Below, in pieces: positions 8,408-17,999 of a DNA stretch of 61,774 bases. The translations under genes were made by a program, and so were the position numbers. This stretch comes from Gemmatimonadota bacterium (lineage in GTDB: Bacteria > Gemmatimonadota > Gemmatimonadetes > Palauibacterales > Palauibacteraceae), in assembly GCA_021295785.1 (NCBI GenBank), contig JAGWBR010000003.1, positions 1-61,774 on the forward strand, written 5' to 3'. Position 1 is the first letter of the stretch. Each line of letters opens with the position of its first letter. The notes beneath the pieces were generated by a model. That model saw only the letters and a list, made by a program, of their open reading frames with translations, did not search any database and had not been told where the DNA came from.

Positions 8408-9759
8408 TCCTGGACCCGTCTCCAGCTGAATCTTCTGTTCATTTGGCGCAGTGCATACCTGAGACGGGCCAGCATCGGCAGGGCGTCCGCCCGGAACGCC
8501 GCCTTGAGCGAATCCGGCACCGGTTCCGCCCTCGGCAGGTCCAGCCGCGACGGATCCACGTGGACCCCGCCCCGAAGGAACTCGTAGTGCAGGTGCGGGG
8601 CCGTGGCGAGGCCACTGTCGCCCACGTGCCCGATCACATCGCCCTGCTCAACAACCGTGCCGACTCCGATGCCCGTTCCAAGGCGGCTCAGATGGGCGTA
8701 ACGGGTGCGCATGTTCCTGGGGTGGCGGAGTTCGACCATGAGTCCGTAACCGCGCCAGTTCCCGGCACGCACCGCGGTCCCCGCTCCGGTGGCTCTGACG
8801 GGTGTCCCCCGAGGCGCTCCGTAATCGACTCCCCGGTGAGGGCGGACCTGCCGCAGGATCGGGTGATACCGGCTCGGGTTGAAGGCACTGGTGATCCGCG
8901 AAACCTCAAGCGGCGAGCGAAGGAACTGGCCCCGCAAGGCCTCGCCAGCCTCGTCGAAGTATTCGGTCCTCGGGACTTCGCCCATTACGAATCTCACGGC
9001 GGCGAGAGTCCTTCCGCGGTTGGTCAACTCCGCCGCCAACACGGAGAACCGCCGATACGAACCGTCGGGCCGAATCTGAACCGCGGCCAGCACGGCGATC
9101 TCGTCACCCTCTCTCAGGTCGCGCCAGAAATCCACCTGCCAGCCGTACACGGCCTCGAGCCCCAGCGCCACTTCGATGGACGAGCGGCGGTCCAGTGGTC
9201 CGGCCCCGCTCATCCATTCGGCCTCGAACAGATTGTCGCGGATAACGGCCCGGGCAACAAGGGTGTCGTGCCGTGCCGCGGTTGAATCGATCCGGGCGAT
9301 CCACAGGCGCTCCGCCCCGAACTGCTGCGCGCGGCCCGCCGCCCCCACCGACCCGTTGCCGGCCGCAGCCACCGGTCCCGCCGTGGCCCAGGGAATCCAC
9401 ACGAGGGTTCGGTCGGCATCGAGCTGCGCACTGAGAATGACCGGAGCGCCGCCGGCCGGCTCGCTTTTCAACGAGAACACGACCCCCGCCCTGACCCTGC
9501 GGGGATTGGCCACCGGCCTCATGGCATCTACAACCGCATACGCCTCGGAAGTGCTGAAGCCCAGATCGAACAGGACTCCGGTTATCGTCCTCCCCGAACT
9601 GAGCCTTGCCGACCGCTCAACGAGCGGAGGCGGTTCGCGCGGCTCTACCGAAACCGGGCTGGCGCCCCGCCCTGAATCCTGACCGCGCCCGCAGCCCGGC
9701 ACTGCCGCCCACACCAGCGCAAGTCCCGCCCAGGCGGGCACGAGGGCCGCGGCGGCCAA
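8404..9759 (-). CDS. M23-family (LytM-type) metallopeptidase lipoprotein
   Basis: This is a predicted envelope zinc endopeptidase or an amidase-activating LytM factor. The 451-residue product opens with a hydrophobic leader ending in a lipobox-like AAVPGC. A LysM-like/OapA-type region follows (about residues 50-260). The M23 domain near residues 305-405 has both metal-binding motifs, HRGVDYG and HLHYEF, so it looks catalytically competent. The start is uncertain: TTG 9759 is the first canonical choice, and an Arg-rich stretch continues upstream in frame. It follows ftsZ after a 43-base gap, which supports a role in septal peptidoglycan splitting (inference). Confidence 0.85.
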   Translation of the reverse strand: MAAAALVPAWAGLALVWAAVPGCGRGQDSGRGASPVSVEPREPPPLVERSARLSSGRTITGVLFDLGFSTSEAYAVVDAMRPVANPRRVRAGVVFSLKSEPAGGAPVILSAQLDADRTLVWIPWATAGPVAAAGNGSVGAAGRAQQFGAERLWIARIDSTAARHDTLVARAVIRDNLFEAEWMSGAGPLDRRSSIEVALGLEAVYGWQVDFWRDLREGDEIAVLAAVQIRPDGSYRRFSVLAAELTNRGRTLAAVRFVMGEVPRTEYFDEAGEALRGQFLRSPLEVSRITSAFNPSRYHPILRQVRPHRGVDYGAPRGTPVRATGAGTAVRAGNWRGYGLMVELRHPRNMRTRYAHLSRLGTGIGVGTVVEQGDVIGHVGDSGLATAPHLHYEFLRGGVHVDPSRLDLPRAEPVPDSLKAAFRADALPMLARLRYALRQMNRRFSWRRVQD

Positions 9760-9802
9760 CAGCCGTCGGGCGCCGCGGCCCGGGCTCGGGCGCCGCGCCG
9801 TC

Positions 9803-11086
9803 CTAACGCATCTGGCGGCGAATAAAAGCAGGTACGTCGAAGTCTTCCTCCTCGGGCGCGCTCACTCCCGCGGGGGCACGGCGCGGCGCCCTTTCCGCGG
9901 GATCGGTCCCGCTGTGCTGCGCGACGGCGCGCCGGGGCCTCCTCAGCGCCATCTCGCCAGTTTCATCAAACAACCGCGGGCCCTCGTACTTGGAGCCGAT
10001 AACCACGCGCCCCTGGTCGGCAAACTCGGCAGGCTCGGACTGCGCCGGGACGGCGGAACCGCCACCGTCACCAGAAAGACCGATTCGTTGCAGCCCGACC
10101 TCCGGTTCGTCCGCCGTACGATCGCGCCGGGGTTCGTGGATCCCCGTTGCGATCACCGTCACCCGCACTTCTTCGCTTGCCTCCGGTTCCTCAACCACTC
10201 CAAAAATCACTTCACCGGTGGCAGCTGCCTGGAATACAGTTTCGTTGATCTGGGCAACTTCGGCCATTGTCAGGTCTGGCCCTCCGGTGATATTCAAAAG
10301 GACACCCGAGGCGCCCTCAATGGACAGGTCGTTCAGCAGCGGCGACGATATTGCAGCAATGGCCGCCTCCTCGGCACGATTGGCACCCTTGGCCACGCCG
10401 GTCCCCATCAGGGCAGTTCCGCCGTCGGTCATCACCGTACGGACGTCGGCGAAATCCACGTTCACCATTCCGGGTTCGGCAATCAGGTCGGCGATGCCCT
10501 GGGTGGCCTGTTGCAATACCTCGTCGCACTTCTTGAGGGCCGCGGAGAACGACGCCTCGGAGCCTACCACTTCCAGCAGACGGTCGTTGGGGACGACGAT
10601 CATGGTGTCCACGTGCCGCCTCAGATCGGCCAGACCAAGTTCGGCGTGCCTGCGGCGGGCGGGTCCCTCCCACGCAAACGGAGTGGTGACGATCGCCACG
10701 GAAAGGGCGTTGAGTTCGCGGGCAATGCGGCCAATGGCCGGCGCGGCCCCGGTCCCGGTCCCTCCCCCCATGCCGGCGGCGATGAACACCAGGTCGCTGC
10801 CCTCCAGCACCGCCTGCACTTCTTCTTCGTCTTCGGCCAGGGCCTGACGCCCAATTTCGGGGCGTGCCCCCGCCCCCAGACCGCGGGTGAGGTGCTTGCC
10901 AATCTGGATTCGGACATCGGCACGCGACTTCTCAAGCGCCTGGGAATCAGTATTCACCGCGACGAACTCCACGCTGGTGAGGTCCTCCTCCACCATTCTG
11001 TTCACGGCGCTGCCGCCTCCGCCGCCCACTCCTACCACGCGCATTCGCGCCCGGGTCCTGACAACGTCGTCCATTTCAAAGCCCAT
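9803..11086 (-). CDS. ftsZ: cell division protein FtsZ
   Basis: FtsZ is the tubulin-like GTPase that forms the Z ring. The 427-residue product has the N-terminal VVGVGGGGGSAVNRM, the tubulin signature GGGTGTGAAP and a long variable linker. Its C-terminal peptide DVPAFIRRQ is the FtsA/ZipA-binding tail and ends three residues before the stop. The ATG at 11086 has a strong Shine-Dalgarno (GGGGAGAGGGC) and fits the family N-terminus; the open frame to 11167 overlaps ftsA and is not used. It lies 59 bases after ftsA, so unlike its neighbours it has its own ribosome-binding site, as expected for a protein needed in high amounts. Confidence 0.97.
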   Translation of the reverse strand: MGFEMDDVVRTRARMRVVGVGGGGGSAVNRMVEEDLTSVEFVAVNTDSQALEKSRADVRIQIGKHLTRGLGAGARPEIGRQALAEDEEEVQAVLEGSDLVFIAAGMGGGTGTGAAPAIGRIARELNALSVAIVTTPFAWEGPARRRHAELGLADLRRHVDTMIVVPNDRLLEVVGSEASFSAALKKCDEVLQQATQGIADLIAEPGMVNVDFADVRTVMTDGGTALMGTGVAKGANRAEEAAIAAISSPLLNDLSIEGASGVLLNITGGPDLTMAEVAQINETVFQAAATGEVIFGVVEEPEASEEVRVTVIATGIHEPRRDRTADEPEVGLQRIGLSGDGGGSAVPAQSEPAEFADQGRVVIGSKYEGPRLFDETGEMALRRPRRAVAQHSGTDPAERAPRRAPAGVSAPEEEDFDVPAFIRRQMR

Positions 11087-11145
11087 GGTGCCCTCTCCCC
11101 GCCCTTTCTGGTGATACAAACCGGACATCGTCAATCGTACAAACG

Positions 11146-12366
11146 TTAGAAGTACTCCCGTAGCCACTGACCGGCCCGGCTGAGCGCATTACCCGCGCCC
11201 TCTAGGCCCCGTGGCCGCCGCCTTTCGGCTCCGTACTGCGCCAGCCCCGCCGCCGTGGCCCAGGCTGGGCTGCTCATTTCGTCCACCTCGCTCCTGGGCA
11301 CGCCGACTCGAATCGCCACTCCGCCGTTTCGGTTCCCGCCAAACACGTCTTGCGCAAGGCGTTCGGTCCGTGGGAGCATCACGCCTCCGCCGCTGAGTAC
11401 AATCCGAGAGGCCTCCCCGGCGTCACCGATCTCTTTCTTGGCCAAGTTCAGGATCTCGTCGAATCGCTCCTGGATTATGTGGACCAGCAGGGCCCGCGAT
11501 ACCCGGCGCGGTTGCCCGTTGGGACCTTCGCCCACCGGGACCCTGACATCGCTGTCTTCGGGTTCCAGCATTGCGAATCCGTGATCCAGCTTGGCCTGCT
11601 CGGCCACTTCCAGCGGCACGCCCAACCCGCGCGACAGGTCCCTGCTCATCGATTCTCCTGCCCAAGGGATTGCGGCCGCGTGCTGGATGCGCCCGTCGGC
11701 GAACAGCAGTACATCGCACGCCGAGGCCCCGACGCTGATGAGCGCGGTCGAGGACGCGGTTTCTGCCCTGCCCAACACCGCTCCTGCCGCCGCGATCGAC
11801 CCCATGGCCAACGCGTCCAGGGTGTAGCCGGCGCGGTCAACGACCTGGGCCAGCCGCCCGCATACTCGCGACGTAGCAGCGAACACGCGCATCCTGGCCC
11901 TGAGCCGCGATCCCTTGTGACCCAGGGGATCGTCGACCTCAGTGCCGTCCAGAGAGTAGTGGTGCCGCCACACGTGGATCACCCGCCGATCATGCGGCAG
12001 GGTACCTTCCGCCGCCCGTGTCTGGAGCCGCAGAAGGTGCCGTTCTGAAACGGGCCTTCCCCCAAGATCGACAGCGCTCTCGAACATCCAGCTGCGCACG
12101 TGGTGCGAAGGCACGCCGACGCACACAGCTTCGGCCTCGCGACCGGCGACCTCTTCGGCCCCCCCAATCGCATCGCGAACCGCCGCCGAGAGCGCCGCGG
12201 GATCGACGATGTCCGGACCCTCCACACCCCGCGCCTCTGCCCGTCCGTGGCCGAGAATCGCCTGGTTGCCACCGACTCCGGTGTCGGGGCGGGCCTCGGC
12301 CAGGACGGCACGGACGTTACGGGAACCAATGTCCAGCCCGACTACCCTCCCCGCGAGCGCTATCAC
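11146..12366 (-). CDS. ftsA: cell division protein FtsA
   Basis: FtsA is an actin-fold ATPase that tethers FtsZ to the membrane and recruits the divisome. The 406-residue product has the actin phosphate-1 motif VVGLDIGSRNVRAV, an SHS2/1C insertion and the late RIVLSGGGVMLP adenosine motif. It ends in an amphipathic helix (LSRAGQWLREYF) suited to membrane binding. The GTG start overlaps the ftsQ stop (GTGA). Confidence 0.95.
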   Translation of the reverse strand: MIALAGRVVGLDIGSRNVRAVLAEARPDTGVGGNQAILGHGRAEARGVEGPDIVDPAALSAAVRDAIGGAEEVAGREAEAVCVGVPSHHVRSWMFESAVDLGGRPVSERHLLRLQTRAAEGTLPHDRRVIHVWRHHYSLDGTEVDDPLGHKGSRLRARMRVFAATSRVCGRLAQVVDRAGYTLDALAMGSIAAAGAVLGRAETASSTALISVGASACDVLLFADGRIQHAAAIPWAGESMSRDLSRGLGVPLEVAEQAKLDHGFAMLEPEDSDVRVPVGEGPNGQPRRVSRALLVHIIQERFDEILNLAKKEIGDAGEASRIVLSGGGVMLPRTERLAQDVFGGNRNGGVAIRVGVPRSEVDEMSSPAWATAAGLAQYGAERRRPRGLEGAGNALSRAGQWLREYF

Positions 12367-13187
12367 TCACGGGCCTCCGCCGAGTCGCGTAGCGACTTGA
12401 ATTCGCCCGCCAGAACCACCTGGTCGTCGAAGCGGGCGTCCACCCGTTCTGCGTTTGACCCGGGAATCTGACCCAGAGCGAGCGAGACCCGCCGCAGGCC
12501 GTCAACCGGGTCATCCGCCGGAAGGAAGATCTCGGTCGCGCCGGCGCCTTCCAGCATCGCCAGGCGGTAACCGCCGGGAGCCAGTGTCACCTCCGATACC
12601 AGGGCAATAAACCCGGGGTGGATCCGGCCTATCCGTCCAAGAGCGTTCGCCGCGCCGACCACGGCGGCGGAGTCCAGTTCCGCAACCGCGCCGATCACGG
12701 GCAGGTCCAGCGCCACGCTGGCCGGCACCAGGTCCAGAAACTCCCCGCCGCGGTCGACCGGCTTGAGTTCGGGTGTGGCGACCAGAGCGACCGGAACCTT
12801 CTCGGAAACAACGATCTCTATGGCGTCCGAACCAATGCGGCGGATCTCCCCCGAGGCAATCATGGGATGTTCGACCAGGTTCGCTTCCCACGGGCGGGGA
12901 TCGTGCCACACGGAAGCGCCGGCCGGAAGGCGGGCTGCCCGTTCGACCACGGCATCGGGCAGGTAGTACGCGCCCGTAACGGTCACATTGCGGATCTGGA
13001 ACGCCGGCAGTGCCGAGAAGAGGCTGGGCAGCAGAACGGGAATGAGAATGCCGAGCGCCGCCGCTCCGGCTATCGCCAGCGCTTGCCGCTTGTCGCGCCG
13101 TGACAACCACTCCCACCGGAATCGGAGAGCGAACCGCCCGCCGGTACCGCGTCTTCTGCCTGAACCCTTCAGTCTGCCCAGGCTCAT
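12363..13187 (-). CDS. ftsQ: cell division protein FtsQ/DivIB
   Basis: FtsQ links cytoplasmic and periplasmic divisome parts together with FtsL and FtsB. The 274-residue product has a basic cytoplasmic tail, one membrane helix (about residues 37-60), and a POTRA domain starting at FQIRNVTVTGAYYL. The FtsQ beta domain follows. The ATG at 13187 overlaps the murB stop (ATGA). A longer frame to 13274 lies inside murB and is rejected. Confidence 0.9.
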   Translation of the reverse strand: MSLGRLKGSGRRRGTGGRFALRFRWEWLSRRDKRQALAIAGAAALGILIPVLLPSLFSALPAFQIRNVTVTGAYYLPDAVVERAARLPAGASVWHDPRPWEANLVEHPMIASGEIRRIGSDAIEIVVSEKVPVALVATPELKPVDRGGEFLDLVPASVALDLPVIGAVAELDSAAVVGAANALGRIGRIHPGFIALVSEVTLAPGGYRLAMLEGAGATEIFLPADDPVDGLRRVSLALGQIPGSNAERVDARFDDQVVLAGEFKSLRDSAEARE

Positions 13188-14158
13188 TCTGGTCCGCCCA
13201 AGTTGGTTTCTTGTGTCTGGGGCCGGGGGGGCGCGGCACCGACCGACGCCAGTTCTTCGGGCGAAAAACCCCACAACTGGATCTCGGGTTGCAGGTCCAC
13301 GCCCAGCTGCCGGCCGACCCTCCCGCGGGTCTCGGCCATCAGCCCCAGAACGTCATCGGACGATGCCCCGCCCAGGTTCACGATGAAATTGGCGTGGCGC
13401 TCTGCGATCCGGGCCCCGCCGCGGACGGCTCCGCGCATACCTGCCGCGCTGACCGTTTCCCAGGCCGAACTGCCTGCCGCCCGGCCCGGGTTTTTCCAGA
13501 TCGAACCGACCGACGGGAGTTCATAGACCTGGCCGCGCACCTTCCGGTCACGAAACGCCCGGTGCTTCTCCCGGATGGCGGCCGGATCGCCGGGCCGGGC
13601 GCTGAGCTTCGCCCGCGCGAACACCCACCTGTGGGGGAGCCCGCAAGACCGGTACCCGGGCCGGGCTTCGTTCGAAGTCACGCGCACCGTATCGCCGTCG
13701 GGCGTAACGGCCTCGGCCCACTCCACAAGATCCCACAGGCCCCGGTCGGGTGTTCCGGCGTTCATTCGCAGGGCTCCGCCGACAGTGCCGGGCACTGCCT
13801 CCAGGAAGTAGTAACCGCGCGCCCCCGCCCTGCGCGCCTCTCTGACAAGCGTCGGCAGGCGGACTGCCGCTCCGACCACGAAGGAGTGGTTGCCGTGTGA
13901 AAAGTCGGCGAAATTCCCGCCAAGGACGAGAACCGGCGTGCCGATCCCGCGGTCGCTGACCAGCACGTTGGCGCCGGCCCCCAGCGTGAGCGGCCCGGGA
14001 GCACTCCGCCCGGCGCGCTGCCCTGCTGCAACCGGCTCCGGCATGGTGCGGAGGGCCTCGCGCAGGTCACCGGCGCTGCCCGGGCGGGCGAGCGCGGCTG
14101 CCGGGCCACCGATCCGGTACCGAACGAGGGGCGCGAGGGGAACATCATGCTCCCACAT
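13184..14158 (-). CDS. murB: UDP-N-acetylenolpyruvoylglucosamine reductase
   Basis: MurB is an FAD/NADPH enzyme that makes UDP-MurNAc. The product of about 324 residues has VRYRIGGPA, the FAD-binding LTLGAGANVLV and YYFLEAVPGTVGGALRMNAG. It also has the active-site serine segment GSIWKNP and the late AERHANFIVN motif. The ATG at 14158 gives a standard N-terminus and overlaps murC by 14 bases; in-frame alternatives lie further upstream inside murC. Confidence 0.93.
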   Translation of the reverse strand: MWEHDVPLAPLVRYRIGGPAAALARPGSAGDLREALRTMPEPVAAGQRAGRSAPGPLTLGAGANVLVSDRGIGTPVLVLGGNFADFSHGNHSFVVGAAVRLPTLVREARRAGARGYYFLEAVPGTVGGALRMNAGTPDRGLWDLVEWAEAVTPDGDTVRVTSNEARPGYRSCGLPHRWVFARAKLSARPGDPAAIREKHRAFRDRKVRGQVYELPSVGSIWKNPGRAAGSSAWETVSAAGMRGAVRGGARIAERHANFIVNLGGASSDDVLGLMAETRGRVGRQLGVDLQPEIQLWGFSPEELASVGAAPPRPQTQETNLGGPE

Positions 14159-15632
14159 GAGCTCGGCATGCCCCGGTCCGACGCTCGGCGTCCGGGCAGG
14201 CGGAATCGTCTGCTGGCCCGCGACCCGAACCCTCAATTTCGGCGGCCGCGGCTGCTGCTTCCCGGGCCAGGTCTGTCACGTCGCCCGCTCCCATGAAAAC
14301 AACGAGGTGCTCCCCGCCGGCCGCCGCGCCCCGGACCACGTCAAGAGCCTCTGTGCGGTCGCAGGTTCTGACCGATGGTCCGGCCGCCTTCGAAATCAGG
14401 CTCGACGTTACTCCCAGCAGGGGCGGCTCCCGGGCGCCAAACACGGGCAGCACCAGCGCCTCGTCCGCACCGGCCTCCAGTTCCCGACCGAAATCCCCGG
14501 CCAGTGCCGTTGTGCGCGTGTACAGGTGGGGCTGAAAAACCACTGTCAGCCTGGCACCGGGCCTGGTCTCGCGAAGCGCCGCCAGCGAAGCGGCGACTTC
14601 GGTGGGGTGATGGGCATAGTCGTCAACGATCGTCACGTGGCGCAGTCGCCCCAGTGTCTGGAGCCGCCGGTCAGCGCCGCCAAACCCCCCCAGGCCCGCC
14701 GCCGCAGCCTCCGGGTCGGCCCCCAGTCGCAACAACACCGCAAAAGCGCCCGCAATGTTCTGGCGGTTGTGCCTGCCGGGCAGCAGGGAACGCAGCGATA
14801 CCTCGCCCTCCGACCATTTGATTCGCAGCAAGTCGGTAGCCCCCGGTTCCACGGGCATCGCCCGGCACCACGCATCCCCGGCCAACCCGTAGCTCATGGC
14901 CTCGCCAGCCCCGTAGCGCTCCTGGACCAACTGCCCGATGCGCCGGGCCCCGGGGTCGTCCGCGCACCACACGCAGCCCAGCCGGCCCGCGGCTCGCCCC
15001 GCGAATTCCGCGAACGCGCTCTCGATGGCTTCAAGGCTCCCGTAGGTGTCGAGATGTTCCGCTTCGACCGAACTGACCAGCGCGAGCGCCGGATCCAACT
15101 GGAGAAACGACCTGTCGTATTCGTCGGCCTCAACCACCGCGGGGCCGGCTCCTGTCCGGGCGTAGCCGTCCCACCTGCTGACACGGCCGCCGACCAGGAC
15201 CAGCGGATCAAGCCCCGCCGCCTCCGCCCCCGCTCCCGTCAACCCGGTGATAGTGGTCTTCCCGTGCGATCCGGCTATCCCGACGGTGATTTCGTCCCTG
15301 CCGCGCAACAACTGCCCAAGCGCTTCCGCACGGGTCATCACGGCGAGCCCGGCCCGGGCCGCGGCGATCACTTCCGGGTGATCGGGCGGAATCGCCGAGC
15401 TTCTGACCAGTGCTACCGCACCCTTCGCGTGCCGCGGGTCGTGTCCGCCGGAAGACAGGTCACACCCGGAAACCTCGTACCCCAGCCATTCCAACGCGGT
15501 CTCGAGCCCCTGCATCCCGGCACCCTTGGCGCCCATCAGGTGCACGGCCCCGGTCCCGGCGCCGGGGGCCGGGAGCCGACCCTGGCCGCCAGGCGCACTG
15601 CGTGCTCCCGCCGGGGCCCCGGTGCGAATCAT
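14145..15632 (-). CDS. murC: UDP-N-acetylmuramate-L-alanine ligase
   Basis: MurC adds L-Ala to UDP-MurNAc. The 495-residue product has the N-terminal Rossmann block (VHLMGAKGAGMQGL, slightly unusual for the GIGGIGMS seen in most MurC), Walker A GIAGSHGKTT, EADEYDRSFL, the central N-Q-N-I-A-G-A motif and DDYAHHPTEV. The sequence ends in a polar 30-residue tail. The ATG overlaps the murG stop (ATGA). Mpl, a related ligase, is a less likely reading given the place in the cluster and the GSHGKTT loop. Confidence 0.93.
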   Translation of the reverse strand: MIRTGAPAGARSAPGGQGRLPAPGAGTGAVHLMGAKGAGMQGLETALEWLGYEVSGCDLSSGGHDPRHAKGAVALVRSSAIPPDHPEVIAAARAGLAVMTRAEALGQLLRGRDEITVGIAGSHGKTTITGLTGAGAEAAGLDPLVLVGGRVSRWDGYARTGAGPAVVEADEYDRSFLQLDPALALVSSVEAEHLDTYGSLEAIESAFAEFAGRAAGRLGCVWCADDPGARRIGQLVQERYGAGEAMSYGLAGDAWCRAMPVEPGATDLLRIKWSEGEVSLRSLLPGRHNRQNIAGAFAVLLRLGADPEAAAAGLGGFGGADRRLQTLGRLRHVTIVDDYAHHPTEVAASLAALRETRPGARLTVVFQPHLYTRTTALAGDFGRELEAGADEALVLPVFGAREPPLLGVTSSLISKAAGPSVRTCDRTEALDVVRGAAAGGEHLVVFMGAGDVTDLAREAAAAAAEIEGSGRGPADDSACPDAERRTGACRAHVGA

Positions 15633-16735
15633 GCCCGACTCCTCAGTTTCAGGAGTTCGCGGCCGATCAGGTCGGCCGCATCGGGACGCCCGCGCGTTCG
15701 CGCTGCCCGGCCCATCTTTTCCAAACGCCCCGGGTCCCGGATCAGAGACACGCAGAGGTCCAGCAGTTCGCCGGGGAGAAGGTCACCCTCCTCGCGCATT
15801 TCCGCGGCTCCCGCCCCGGCCAGTGCCCGGGCGTTCCAGAGCTGGTGGTCCTGCGTGGAAGTCGGCAGCGGCACCAGGACTGCCGGCCGGCCGGCCGCGC
15901 ACAGTTCCGCAACAGACATCGCCCCCGCGCGGCACACGGCCAGGTCGATGCGGTCAAGCTGCGATCCCAGGTTGTCGATGTAATCGGTCACCCTGATTCG
16001 GTCCACGCACGACAGGGCCGCCACCCGGGTGGATACCTCGTCGAACGAGCCCCGCCCGGCGATCCACACGATGTTGAGCCCTTCGAGGTCTGCTTCCGTG
16101 CCGGCAACCTCCAGGTCGCGGAGCAGCGCCCGGTTCAGCCCGCGGGCCCCCTGGCTGCCGCCAAACACGAGCAACACGGGTCCCCCGGGCCAGTCAAAGC
16201 GGTCGGCGTCCGCGGCGCGGCCAGTGGCAACCGGATTGCCGAACGAGAAAACGCTCTGCGCGTCGTTCAGGCCCAGGTGCCGCGCCGCTTCGGGATAGGC
16301 CAGGTGTACCTGGTTCACCCTTGGGGCCATGAACCGTGTGGCGATTCCCGGAACCGCGTTCTGCTCCTGGACGGCTGTAGGGACGCCGCGCAGCCGGGCC
16401 CACAAGAGGGGTAGCCCGGAGACGTATCCGCCCGTGCCCACCACCAGCGAAGGCCTGAACTGCGCGAAAATTGACCGGAGCCCCCTGAGTACTGCCGGGG
16501 CCCTGACCAGGTGCCGCAGGTTGAGCCAGGGTCGGCTGCGGTATACCGGCTCCAGCGGCAGCAACCTGAACTCAAACCCGGACTTGGGCAGGACGCTGGC
16601 TTCGAGGCCGCGCTCGGTACCCACCAGCACGCACCTCACCGAGGAGTCCAGACGGCCGATCGCCCCCGCCAGGTTTATGGCCGGGTACAAGTGGCCTCCG
16701 GTGCCGCCGCCGGCGATCAAGACGCATTCTCTCAT
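15629..16735 (-). CDS. murG: lipid II synthase MurG
   Basis: MurG is a peripheral GT28 glycosyltransferase that adds GlcNAc to lipid I at the inner face of the membrane. The 368-residue product has the N-terminal G loop LIAGGGTGGHLYPAI, a second loop VFGGSQGARGLN, and the UDP-GlcNAc-binding CRAGAMSVAELCAAGRPAVLVPLP. The ATG at 16735 lies 10 bases after the ftsW stop with a G-rich (GGGGG) binding site. The longer frame to 16828 overlaps ftsW and is not needed. Confidence 0.95.
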   Translation of the reverse strand: MRECVLIAGGGTGGHLYPAINLAGAIGRLDSSVRCVLVGTERGLEASVLPKSGFEFRLLPLEPVYRSRPWLNLRHLVRAPAVLRGLRSIFAQFRPSLVVGTGGYVSGLPLLWARLRGVPTAVQEQNAVPGIATRFMAPRVNQVHLAYPEAARHLGLNDAQSVFSFGNPVATGRAADADRFDWPGGPVLLVFGGSQGARGLNRALLRDLEVAGTEADLEGLNIVWIAGRGSFDEVSTRVAALSCVDRIRVTDYIDNLGSQLDRIDLAVCRAGAMSVAELCAAGRPAVLVPLPTSTQDHQLWNARALAGAGAAEMREEGDLLPGELLDLCVSLIRDPGRLEKMGRAARTRGRPDAADLIGRELLKLRSRA

Positions 16736-16745
16736 GCGGCCCCCG

Positions 16746-17999
16746 TCATGCCCACCTGCGCCTGGAACTGATACTGAGGAGGACCCCGGTGGCCCCCATC
16801 GCGGTGACCAGACCCGTTCCACCCGCACTCACGAAAGGCAGGCTCACGCCGGTCGTGGGCATGAGCCCCATTGTGATTCCCATGTGACCGAACGCCCCAA
16901 TGAAAACGATCGCCGTCATCCCCACACCGACCAAACGCCCGAACCGGTCGGGCGCGGAGCGCGCGATTCGCAGGCCCAGCATTGTCCACACCAGGAAGAG
17001 GACCACAATGCCTGCTGCTCCGGCGAAACCCCACTCCTCGGCGATGATCGGGAAGATGAAGTCGTTCGATGCCTCGGGCAGGAAGTACAGTTTTTGCGTG
17101 CTCTGTCCGTAACCGGCACCAAACGGTCCTCCGGCACCGATGGCGATCTGCGCCTGGCGCAGCTGGTGCGCGGCATCGGATGCGGTTCCGGTCGGGTCGA
17201 GGAAGGCCATCACCCTTTCCACCTGGTAACCCTTCTGCCTGACCAGCATGACCACAACCGGAACAGCCACCGCGACCAGGGCCAGCCCGTGGCGAATGCG
17301 CACACCGGCCGAAAACAGGACCGCCGCCGCCACTCCCGCCGTTATCAGAGTGGCGGAGAGGTGCGGCTCCTGGTTGATCAGGAACAACACCGGAAGCAGG
17401 ATTACCAAAAAGGGCAGCAAGCCGTCCCTGAAATCCTTGATCTGCTCGCCTTTCTTGACTGCCAGCGCGGCCGTCCAGAACACGACCGCCGCCTTTGCCA
17501 ACTCCGAGGGCTGGAAGGTCGCTGGTCCGAGGGCAATCCACCGCCTGGATCCGTTTACCGCGGGGGCGAAGCTCTCGGTGCCCGGGCTCACCAGAATCAC
17601 CAGCAACACACCGACCACGGCCATCAGGGGCCACGCCAGCCGCTGCCAGACGCGGTAGTCCACGTAGGCCGCAGTCATCATGGCCGCACCGCCGGCCAGG
17701 GCCCGCGCGATCTGGTCCATCAGGGTGGTGGTACCAGACAGCCCAGATTGTTCGGCCTGGAACGAGGTTGCCGAATAGACGGCGAGCAGGCCAAACACTA
17801 TGAGTGCGAGGGTGAGGCCGATCAGCGCCCGGCGCACCCACTCGGGCGTTCCCAGCTCGTCGAGATTGAGCTGAAGTTCACCGCCCATCGGACCGCTGCT
17901 CCGCCGCGCCGGCATGGCGCCGCTCTCCGGGTTTCGGGCGCGGCGAGCAGGCCGCCTGCGCCTGACACGCTCTGAGGGCACCGCCACCACGGCCTTCAA
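16746..17999 (-). CDS. ftsW: peptidoglycan glycosyltransferase FtsW
   Basis: FtsW is a SEDS-family polymerase that works with the class B PBP FtsI at the septum. The product, up to 417 residues, has about ten membrane helices and the family blocks NGSRRWIALGPATFQPSELAK, the GAGYGQSTQK loop, FPIIAEEWGF, and the C-terminal TGVSLPFVSAGGT. The TTG at 17999 overlaps the murD stop (TTGA). Internal ATGs at residues 29 and 38 are alternatives; the cytoplasmic N-tail is poorly conserved, so the start is unsure. Confidence 0.93.
   Translation of the reverse strand: MKAVVAVPSERVRRRRPARRARNPESGAMPARRSSGPMGGELQLNLDELGTPEWVRRALIGLTLALIVFGLLAVYSATSFQAEQSGLSGTTTLMDQIARALAGGAAMMTAAYVDYRVWQRLAWPLMAVVGVLLVILVSPGTESFAPAVNGSRRWIALGPATFQPSELAKAAVVFWTAALAVKKGEQIKDFRDGLLPFLVILLPVLFLINQEPHLSATLITAGVAAAVLFSAGVRIRHGLALVAVAVPVVVMLVRQKGYQVERVMAFLDPTGTASDAAHQLRQAQIAIGAGGPFGAGYGQSTQKLYFLPEASNDFIFPIIAEEWGFAGAAGIVVLFLVWTMLGLRIARSAPDRFGRLVGVGMTAIVFIGAFGHMGITMGLMPTTGVSLPFVSAGGTGLVTAMGATGVLLSISSRRRWA

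Noticed and set aside
14145-15632. Mpl (murein peptide ligase) instead of MurC
   Set aside because: The GSHGKTT loop and the position between murG and murB fit MurC, despite the unusual GAKGAGM at the N-terminus.
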